Notes under the pieces: model-generated
What the model was told of the DNA's origin: nothing
Databases searched by the model: none
What the model saw: the letters and a program-made list of their open reading frames with translations, nothing else
Program-made: the position numbers and the translations under genes
From: Minisyncoccota bacterium
GTDB taxonomy: Bacteria > Patescibacteriota > Minisyncoccia > Minisyncoccales > UBA5738
Assembly: GCA_025453415.1 (NCBI GenBank)
Contig: JALOQL010000068.1
Coordinates: forward strand, 1 to 5,813
Direction of reading: 5' to 3'
Length of the DNA: 5,813 nucleotides
Shown here: positions 1-5,239 of the stretch, piece after piece
Position numbering within the stretch: position 1 is the first letter of the stretch
Layout of the letters: each line of letters begins with the position of its first letter

Positions 1-1273
1 TCTCGCCTTCGACGAAACCTTCCATCGCCGCTTCGGCCAGGTAGCCCTGGACCAGCCAGTCGCCGAGCCATTCGCCGATGCAATGCAAATCTTCCTGCTC
101 GATGCCGAATCCGGACTTTAAGAGCCAGCTTTTATTGAAGTCCTCCTGCGACCCGATCGGCGGCGCCACGATGATCGGCACCCCAAGCGCCGAATAGAAC
201 GACAATTCGCTTGGCTTGGTCCAAAGAATGTCGGCTTTGCGCAAAGTTTTGTTGAAACGAGTAAAGTAATCGACGATGTTTTTTTCGTATAAAACCTCAA
301 CCTTCTCCGGATCGCTCATTTTCATTTCCTTGGCCAAGGCTTCGTAATAGGTTTTTAAAGGCGCGTTGGTACCCACGGAAAGGATCAGTTTCATTTTGCC
401 GCTCCGGATGTTTAAACCCATTTGGCGCATGATGCCCAATCCGATCTCACCCTGCGCGCCGGCGCCGCCCGCGGAAAACATGATGGTCAGCGGCCGGCGG
501 CTCTTTTTGGGCAGTTCGCACAGCTTTTCGTTCACCAACCCGCAATATTTGGAACGGTACGCTCCCGCCGGGTCAAGGTTGGCCAAGCGGTGGCCCAAAT
601 CGCTTTTTGCGATATCCATGTCGTTTTTCGCCGAACCTTTTTGGGAATAAATATTTGATTCCGGCAAAGGAAAACCGGTCAGAAAGATCCTCTTTTTGGG
701 AACCCCGTAGAGCTTAAGCCGTTCGCGCACCCGAGTGTTGGGCACGCAATAATTTATCCGGCTGTTCATCGGATATTGCGACACCCATTGCCGGCTCACG
801 TCGGCGTCGCACACGATCAAATAAATATCGTTGGGATAATCAAACTCCTCGGCCATGAACGCCGTGATGAAAAATGTCGTCACCAGCGGCATGGGATTTT
901 TGGCCATCCGGTCGACAAAATCCTTCCCCCACCCCTTCTTGATCAGGCCGTAGGTGCGGGCGGTCAAAAACGTCGGACTAGATAGATCCTTGCGCGGGTA
1001 AAAATCGATGATCTTCTGGAACAAATTGTCATAGCAAAAAAAAGCGGCGCTGCCGACCAGCGGCGTCCTTTTGAAGCGCGAGATGGCTTCGTAGAAACGA
1101 CGGCTTTCCTCCCAAACCTTGCGGTCGTCCGCGGGAATGCCGGGATAGTCGTTGGCGTTCATGACCTGGCCTTTGTACGCGAATCCCTTGAGCGGAAACG
1201 CCGTCCGCTGATGGCCATAACCCATATTAACGCCCACAACCCACGCCTTCCGGTTTTCGCTTTCCTTTTCCAT
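1..1273 (-). CDS. GT-B glycosyltransferase, GT28/MGDG-synthase-like (3' end beyond window)
   Basis: The frame is open from the ATG at 1273 to the left edge, giving 424 residues with no stop, so the C-terminus is missing. It is most like the family of monogalactosyldiacylglycerol synthase and MurG-type enzymes, which move a sugar from a nucleotide donor to a lipid at the inner face of the membrane. Visible landmarks are: GVNMGYGHQRTA (residues 14-25), matching the N-terminal G-x-G-H acceptor loop; a stretch at 129-163 ending VCDADVSRQW, like the 'vtD...H..W' segment of MGDG synthases; YCVPNTRVRERL followed by GVPKKRIFLTGFP (about 175-202), the linker before the second Rossmann domain; FSAGGAGAQG (266-275), the start of that domain; and WTKPSELSFYSALGVPIIVA (351-370) with GSQEDFN (374-380), the donor-binding region. 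No signal peptide or clear membrane span is seen, which fits a peripheral enzyme. Donor and acceptor cannot be read from the sequence. It follows the ATPase gene after 61 bases and may have its own promoter. The family call is fairly firm; the substrate is open. Confidence 0.8.
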   Translation of the reverse strand, partial: MEKESENRKAWVVGVNMGYGHQRTAFPLKGFAYKGQVMNANDYPGIPADDRKVWEESRRFYEAISRFKRTPLVGSAAFFCYDNLFQKIIDFYPRKDLSSPTFLTARTYGLIKKGWGKDFVDRMAKNPMPLVTTFFITAFMAEEFDYPNDIYLIVCDADVSRQWVSQYPMNSRINYCVPNTRVRERLKLYGVPKKRIFLTGFPLPESNIYSQKGSAKNDMDIAKSDLGHRLANLDPAGAYRSKYCGLVNEKLCELPKKSRRPLTIMFSAGGAGAQGEIGLGIMRQMGLNIRSGKMKLILSVGTNAPLKTYYEALAKEMKMSDPEKVEVLYEKNIVDYFTRFNKTLRKADILWTKPSELSFYSALGVPIIVAPPIGSQEDFNKSWLLKSGFGIEQEDLHCIGEWLGDWLVQGYLAEAAMEGFVEGE

Positions 1274-1279
1274 TGTTCA

Positions 1280-1306
1280 ATCATACCAAAAATTTCCGCT
1301 TATCAA
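1280..1306 (-). promoter_or_regulatory. candidate promoter for the glycosyltransferase, possibly leaderless
   Basis: Read on the minus strand, TTGATA (1301-1306) and TATGAT (1280-1285) each match 5 of 6 consensus bases, with a short 15-base spacer. Only six bases separate the -10 box from the ATG at 1273, so the expected start of transcription falls on or next to the start codon. No Shine-Dalgarno sequence precedes the ATG, as expected for a leaderless message. The short spacer lowers confidence. Confidence 0.35.
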
Positions 1307-1327
1307 AAACAAAACCGGATTCCATCC
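1305..1327 (-). terminator. weak hairpin with T-rich tail after the ATPase gene
   Basis: On the minus strand GGAT-GGA-ATCC (1317-1327) can form a four-pair stem with a three-base loop, extended by two possible T-G wobbles. It is followed by GGTTTTGTTTTT. It lies eight bases after the ATPase stop. The stem is too short for a confident terminator, so the ATPase and glycosyltransferase genes may still be partly co-transcribed. Confidence 0.2.
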
Positions 1328-1334
1328 AAGAAAT

Positions 1335-2519
1335 CTAACGAATGCTACCGCCCCAAATGTAATTTTTGAATTTGGGAGAAATGTTTTTGCCGATCAATCT
1401 AAAATTTTCCAATCCGGCAATTTTTGCCAATTGGCTCAAATCGCTTTGGTCGCTTTCGATCGGAGTTTCTTTGGCCTCCAGGGCGATTTTACCGTTAAAA
1501 ATAAAATCAATTTCCCGTCCGCCTTTCAACGAGTAATAACGCACTTCCCCTTGCCGCGCCAACTGATTGAAAACCGCGTTCTCAAATTTCGCGCCCGAAT
1601 CAAGATCCGCTAAAACATTTGCCAGCCCCGAATCGATAAAATAAAGTTTTTTGGCTTTCACGATTTCCCGACCGACGTTGGACGTAAAAACCGGCACCCT
1701 CTTGATCAAATAAGTTTCTTCCAAAAAACCCATGTAGTTGCGCAAAGTGATAATGCTGATGCCGCCCATTAGCGCGATTTTCCCATAATCAACCCGCGAA
1801 CCGACCCTCGAAACCAAAATTTTGACGACATTGTAAAAATCGTCCCGCTTCTTGAAATCCGCCAGCGACTCAACGTCAATATTAATATAAGAGCTGATAA
1901 TATCTTTGAGCAGGTCCTTCTTCTTGTCCGGCGCATCCGCCAGCACAACCTCGGGGAAACCGCCAAATTCGATATATTCATCATAATAGCCCTTCAATCT
2001 TTGATATTCATATTCATCAAATCCCGCTTCAAGGAAATTACTTGGCGCAGCGGTCTCAATTTGTTTGAAAATCAGGAATTCGCCAAAATCCAAAGGATAA
2101 AGCTCAAAAATCTTTTTCCGACCGGACAAAGACTCGGAAAAAAGATTTTTCATATAATACGAACTGGAGCCGGTGACGATGAATTTAATATCATAATGGT
2201 CATACAGATACTTCACCACCCCGGGAAGCTCCGGCACCAACTGAATCTCATCGATAGCCAGATACATTTTTTTTGACGCATCCAAACCGCGCCCGGCAAG
2301 CTCAAGAACGATATTATCGTAATTTTTCTCGCCAAAAAGCTGGCGATTGTCGGCTCGCTGAAGATCGATATAAATTTTGTTTTTCGATTCGATTTCAGCC
2401 AACAAACGCGCCACCAGAGTGGTTTTGCCGGTGCGCCGCATCCCGGTAAGTACCGTGATTTGCTTCTCCTTTAAATGGCTCTTTAATTGTTGATATATCT
2501 TCCGCTCAAAAAATTGCAT
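1335..2519 (-). CDS. AAA-type ATPase with DUF4143-like C-terminal domain
   Basis: A 394-residue protein, a usual full length for the AAA_14/DUF4143 group of stand-alone ATPases that are abundant in archaea, anaerobes and CPR bacteria and whose cellular role is unsettled. The N-terminal ATPase shows a Walker A loop GMRRTGKT (26-33), Walker B with acidic pair MYLAIDE (85-91), a sensor-1-like FIVTGSS (113-119) and an LSGR element (131-134) that may supply an arginine finger. A GGFPEV motif (186-191) links to the C-terminal part. That part has a winged-helix-like stretch (about 225-275), YFIDSGLAN (293-301), FENAVFNQL (312-320), and then E336/D338 and E348-x-K350. The last elements resemble the D...ExK core of restriction-endonuclease-like folds. 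No membrane span is present. By eye the gene is richer in A and T than the comEC-like and glycosyltransferase genes, which may mean separate acquisition. The only ATG at the start is used; an in-frame TAA lies just upstream. No Shine-Dalgarno is visible. It appears to be its own transcription unit. Confidence 0.9.
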   Translation of the reverse strand: MQFFERKIYQQLKSHLKEKQITVLTGMRRTGKTTLVARLLAEIESKNKIYIDLQRADNRQLFGEKNYDNIVLELAGRGLDASKKMYLAIDEIQLVPELPGVVKYLYDHYDIKFIVTGSSSYYMKNLFSESLSGRKKIFELYPLDFGEFLIFKQIETAAPSNFLEAGFDEYEYQRLKGYYDEYIEFGGFPEVVLADAPDKKKDLLKDIISSYINIDVESLADFKKRDDFYNVVKILVSRVGSRVDYGKIALMGGISIITLRNYMGFLEETYLIKRVPVFTSNVGREIVKAKKLYFIDSGLANVLADLDSGAKFENAVFNQLARQGEVRYYSLKGGREIDFIFNGKIALEAKETPIESDQSDLSQLAKIAGLENFRLIGKNISPKFKNYIWGGSIR

Positions 2520-2554
2520 ACTTATAATATATTAAAAGTATCACCAAACATATA

Positions 2555-2585
2555 TTTATACTATCATTTTCGTAAAAGTTGTCAA
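2555..2585 (-). promoter_or_regulatory. promoter for the AAA ATPase gene
   Basis: On the minus strand a perfect TTGACA (2580-2585) is followed after 19 bases by TATAAA (2555-2560), or after 16 bases by the weaker TAGTAT (2558-2563). The region down to the ATG at 2519 is strongly A/T-rich. The implied leader is about 30 bases. It contains GGTGAT, but about 20 bases before the ATG, too far for a normal ribosome site. The promoter starts five bases past the T-run of the preceding terminator. Confidence 0.6.
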
Positions 2586-2590
2586 GTACC

Positions 2591-2614
2591 AAAAAGGCGG
2601 GTTTGCGCCCCGCC
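2591..2614 (-). terminator. intrinsic terminator after the 122-residue protein gene
   Basis: On the minus strand GGCGGG (2609-2614), a seven-base loop GCGCAAA (2602-2608) and CCCGCC (2596-2601) form a six-pair GC stem, followed directly by five T (2591-2595). It begins 18 bases after the TAG stop. The opposite strand has no T-run after the stem, so it acts only on minus-strand transcription. Confidence 0.85.
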
Positions 2615-2632
2615 CCCGTAAAATGCAAAATT

Positions 2633-3001
2633 CTATTCCAATCCCGCCAAAATCTTGGCAATCTCGACTTTTTGGCCTTCGTCGCCCCGAGTTTTGAGAT
2701 ACGCAATATGCTCATCCAGCACTTGCTTGGCCACCGCTTGCGCCGCCTGTTTGAAATTCTTATCCGCGGCATGCGTTTTGGCAATTTGTTCCATGACCGC
2801 CTTTCTCTCCTCGTCGGTTTTTTGATCCATCGCGCCGATTTGGTCCGCTTCCTCCTGGGTCAAGGTTTTCAGCAATTCATTTGCCACCGCCGCTTGCTGG
2901 AGAGCCGCCAAGTCGCCAAGGGCACTCTCCGCCTCTTCATCGGTGAACTTTAAAACCGAATAAACTTTTTTTAAAGATTTTTGGATATTTTCCATTGCCA
3001 T
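2633..3001 (-). CDS. small helical protein of unknown function
   Basis: I do not recognise this 122-residue protein. It is rich in Ala, Glu, Lys, Gln and Asp, has no cysteine or tryptophan, no signal peptide and no membrane segment. Heptad-like spacing through most of its length suggests a cytosolic, nearly all-helical protein. One notable stretch is LLKTLTQEEADQI (43-55), which looks like a helix, a short turn and an acid-capped helix. Two starts are possible: the ATG at 3001 and a second ATG at 2995 (residue 3). Neither has a Shine-Dalgarno sequence. It ends in a strong terminator, so it closes a transcription unit that may also include the membrane protein gene 71 bases upstream. That it is a real gene rests on its uninterrupted frame, its plausible protein composition and the well-placed terminator. 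Confidence 0.75.
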   Translation of the reverse strand: MAMENIQKSLKKVYSVLKFTDEEAESALGDLAALQQAAVANELLKTLTQEEADQIGAMDQKTDEERKAVMEQIAKTHAADKNFKQAAQAVAKQVLDEHIAYLKTRGDEGQKVEIAKILAGLE

Positions 3002-3030
3002 AGTTTATTGTTTTTAGTTTGATCCGCCAA
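3002..3030 (-). promoter_or_regulatory. weak promoter-like sequence at the start of the small helical protein gene
   Basis: On the minus strand TTGGCG (3025-3030), 17 bases and TAAACT (3002-3007) give four of six matches at each box with ideal spacing. The -10 box abuts the first ATG and lies six bases from the second ATG at 2995. The rest of the 71-base gap holds a small GC-rich inverted repeat (GCCG/CGGC around 3040-3052) without a T-run, so no terminator is supported there. Confidence 0.2.
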
Positions 3031-3072
3031 ATGCCCGGCCGCCTTTCGGCAATCGGACAGATTTTCGCGACA

Positions 3073-3648
3073 TTATTGTTCGTCCCGTTTTTTCATAAAA
3101 TGGCGCGCAACCGCCCCGCCGCCGAAAATTAAACTGACTATCGCCGAACCGATGGAAACATCCTTCATCGATCGCGCTTTTTCATAAAGCTCTTCCATCC
3201 CGGGAAAAGTCGAAAAATAATATTCTTTGGCATTTTCCCCATAATCCGGATCTTCCATATAATCGAAAACACTGCTGTCGCCAGGTATATAGTTATCAAC
3301 ACCAAGCACCACAGAATCCGCCTGCGCGCTCAAATCATTGAATTCTCCCCGTAAAAACACACTGAACAACGCTGCGGTAAAGGCTATTGTCGGCTGAAAG
3401 AAGCGTGAAGTCGCAATATTGCGCAGAACGGAACTGTTTTTAACCGTTTCGCCAATCATTCCTGATATTTTCCCCGCAGAAGCAAGCGATTCTTCTTTGT
3501 TTTTCCCGGCCTCAGGCGACATTGCGGCAATTTGTTCCGGCTGCGCGCCCAATGATTCGGCAACTGTTGCTTCATCATTCGGACTTTCGTTTTTTTCACT
3601 ATCAAAAGCAAATGGATAATCTGCATCTGGACCAGCTTCTTTAAACAT
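3073..3648 (-). CDS. two-TM membrane protein of unknown function
   Basis: I do not recognise this 191-residue protein. The first 80 residues are acidic and polar with low complexity (many Glu, Ser, Ala and Asn) and are probably disordered. A hydrophobic segment at about 84-99 (FFQPTIAFTAALFSVF) is followed by a 60-residue acidic loop (about 101-162). That loop is rich in Asp, Tyr and Phe and includes DYMEDPDYGENAKEYYF. A second hydrophobic segment at about 164-181 (VSIGSAIVSLIFGGGAVA) leads into a short basic tail, RHFMKKRDEQ. The basic tail suggests both ends are inside the cell and the acidic loop outside. There is no signal peptide, cysteine or known catalytic motif. The ATG at 3648 has at best a weak GAG-type ribosome site 11-13 bases upstream. 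The gene lies 87 bases after the comEC-like gene, behind a possible promoter of its own. Confidence 0.75.
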   Translation of the reverse strand: MFKEAGPDADYPFAFDSEKNESPNDEATVAESLGAQPEQIAAMSPEAGKNKEESLASAGKISGMIGETVKNSSVLRNIATSRFFQPTIAFTAALFSVFLRGEFNDLSAQADSVVLGVDNYIPGDSSVFDYMEDPDYGENAKEYYFSTFPGMEELYEKARSMKDVSIGSAIVSLIFGGGAVARHFMKKRDEQ

Positions 3649-3672
3649 TTTTATTTCTCAAAAATCTTATGT

Positions 3673-3693
3673 TTTTTGATTTTTGACATTTGA
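3673..3693. repeat. three tandem 7-base units (TTTTTGA, TTTTTGA, CATTTGA)
   Basis: On the plus strand two identical heptamers are followed by a third that differs at two positions. On the minus strand this reads as TCAAATG-TCAAAAA-TCAAAAA within the untranslated leader of the two-TM protein gene. It could be a short slippage repeat or simply A/T-rich leader sequence. Confidence 0.4.
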
Positions 3694-3708
3694 TTTCCAA
3701 TTTTCTTA

Positions 3709-3739
3709 ATAATACCCCCCCCCGCAGGCCGGGCGTCAA
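3709..3739 (-). promoter_or_regulatory. candidate promoter with a nine-G run in the spacer
   Basis: On the minus strand TTGACG (3734-3739, 5 of 6 matches) overlaps the stop codon of the comEC-like gene, and TATTAT (3709-3714, 5 of 6 matches) lies 19 bases further on. The nine bases next to the -10 box are all G (3715-3723). The spacing is two bases longer than ideal. CCCG-gcctg-CGGG can also form a small hairpin here, but no T-run follows, so a terminator is less likely. The leader to the ATG at 3648 would be about 55 bases. Confidence 0.4.
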
Positions 3740-5238
3740 ATTAGGTTTTCCATTTTTTGCCGCTCGCTGACGCGCCAGGCGAAGAACGCCAAAATGGCAT
3801 ATGAGATCAAAAACCAAACGAAATTTATTTTGACGTTCAGCACCGCGCCCGGCAAACTGGAGAAAAAATTTGCCACGGCCAAGAGATAGGACAGAAGCAG
3901 CCACATGGGGAAAAACAGGAACCAGCCAATGGCCGGGTGGACCATGCCCGCAATGGCCAGGACGAATCCGTAGACCGTGACGAACGGCACGATCGGCTCG
4001 ACCAAAACATTTGCAAGCAGGCTGTAAGGTGAAACATAGCCGAAATTATAGACCAGGACCGGAAGGGTTAATATCTGGGCGGCCAGCGCGATAGCCAAGG
4101 CTTGGGCCACGAATTGCGGCTTTGGCAATATCCTTTTTATCTTGTTCTCAACCGGCCAGGCAAAGAAAACCATGCCCAGCACGGCTAAAAACGACAATTG
4201 AAAGCCGATATCGAAACGCAAAATCAGCGGATTTTGCAGAACCATCGCGGCCGCCGCCACGGTAATCGCGTGCAAGGCATCGCCCGGCCGGCCGATCATC
4301 TGCGCCCCGATCAGCAAACTGCCCATGATCCCCGCCCGCACTGCCGATGCCGGCAAACCGATCATGGCCACGAACAGCCACATGATCATTAGCGTTAGGC
4401 GCCGGGCCTTGCCGCGCCACATTCCAAGGGCGATGAAAATCGGGACCAGGATCTGGCCCACAATGCTTACATGAGTTCCCGATACGGCGGCAAGGTGGCG
4501 CAAACCGGAAATATTGAGCTTTTCCTTGAGTTTGGCGCAATCCGGATCGGCTTCGATTTCCTTGGTCGAGCAGCTTGCCAAACCGCTTTGGTCGCCCAAA
4601 AGGATCGCGGCCAAAAGCGTGTTGTGCGGCGAGGGCAAGCTTTTCCCCAAACTATCTTTAAGCGCATGCTTGATATTCAGCAATAATGCGTAAACCGGGT
4701 TGCCGTTATCATGTGAAATCGATTCGATCTCGGGATACCGCGCGGCAAAATAAACACCGTCCTTGGCCAGGTAATTCCGGTAATCGAAATCCGAAGTGTT
4801 TTGCGGCATTTCCAGGATGGTATTGAATTTAATCCGATCGCCGTAAGCATATTCGGGATAACGCCGCGTCACTACCATTATCTTCCCGGCAATCCCAGCA
4901 GTCTCCACGACAAGCTGCTGGTTCAAATCGCCAAAGACCGGGTCGGAAGCCACGATCCCGTCCACCGCGACGCTTTTGCCGGTGATCCCCGCGGTTTGCG
5001 CGCTTTGAACCCGTTCCCAGGCAATATCGAACCGCCAAAATCCCGCGATCGCAGATAAAATTAGGATTCCCGCGACAACCAGTCTAGCCTTGCGGGAAAA
5101 AACACCCGCAATAAACAAAAACGCGGCCAAGGCCGCGCCAAACATTAAAACCAAATTTGAAATTCCGATAAAGGACGAGAATCCGTCCCCGGCTAGAAAC
5201 GCCAGGCAGCCGTATAGAAATAATCTCGCTGGATGCAT
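3736..5238 (-). CDS. comEC: ComEC/Rec2-family DNA uptake channel protein, without nuclease domain
   Basis: A 500-residue integral membrane protein. ComEC carries single-stranded DNA across the inner membrane during natural transformation. Order of parts: hydrophobic segments at about 6-20, 26-45 and 51-69; a soluble OB-like DUF4131 domain (about 70-175) ending in FDYRNYLAKDGVYFAARYPE (151-170); then the multi-span Competence domain. Family marks in that domain are LLAAILLGDQSGL (208-220), GLRHLAAVSGTHVSI (245-259), ASAVRAGIMG (297-306) and DIGFQLSFLAVLG (343-355). Full-length ComEC of about 750 residues carries a C-terminal metallo-beta-lactamase domain. Here the protein stops at the end of the membrane part with TGA, as in many CPR homologues. 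About 15 extra residues containing C223 and C234 sit between LLGDQSGL and the GLRHL motif. The gene starts one base after the radical SAM stop (TAATATG) with a partial ribosome site (GTGAG) inside that gene, so translation is probably coupled. No frameshift is seen. Confidence 0.9.
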   Translation of the reverse strand: MHPARLFLYGCLAFLAGDGFSSFIGISNLVLMFGAALAAFLFIAGVFSRKARLVVAGILILSAIAGFWRFDIAWERVQSAQTAGITGKSVAVDGIVASDPVFGDLNQQLVVETAGIAGKIMVVTRRYPEYAYGDRIKFNTILEMPQNTSDFDYRNYLAKDGVYFAARYPEIESISHDNGNPVYALLLNIKHALKDSLGKSLPSPHNTLLAAILLGDQSGLASCSTKEIEADPDCAKLKEKLNISGLRHLAAVSGTHVSIVGQILVPIFIALGMWRGKARRLTLMIMWLFVAMIGLPASAVRAGIMGSLLIGAQMIGRPGDALHAITVAAAAMVLQNPLILRFDIGFQLSFLAVLGMVFFAWPVENKIKRILPKPQFVAQALAIALAAQILTLPVLVYNFGYVSPYSLLANVLVEPIVPFVTVYGFVLAIAGMVHPAIGWFLFFPMWLLLSYLLAVANFFSSLPGAVLNVKINFVWFLISYAILAFFAWRVSERQKMENLI

Positions 5239-5239
5239 A

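Noticed and set aside
366..985. Several plus-strand frames opposite the glycosyltransferase
   Set aside because: The minus-strand frame here is continuous for 424 residues with GT-B motifs; the plus-strand frames are overlapping shadows.
1769..1984. Minus-strand 71-codon frame inside the ATPase gene
   Set aside because: It is an out-of-frame shadow of the ATPase, whose motifs continue unbroken on both sides.
2579..2953. Plus-strand open frame of 124 codons
   Set aside because: It runs antisense through the terminator and the small helical protein gene. The terminator direction and protein composition favour the minus-strand reading.
3030..3060. Inverted repeat between the two-TM and helical protein genes as a terminator
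   Set aside because: The stem is only about four pairs and no T-run follows on either strand.
3715..3735. GC-rich hairpin after the comEC-like gene as a terminator
   Set aside because: The CCCG/CGGG stem is short and is followed by TATTATTAAG rather than a T-run, so a promoter spacer reading fits better.
3641..3904. Minus-strand 87-codon frame bridging the comEC end and the two-TM protein start
   Set aside because: It overlaps the conserved C-terminal part of the comEC-like gene in another frame, and its translation looks like a shadow.
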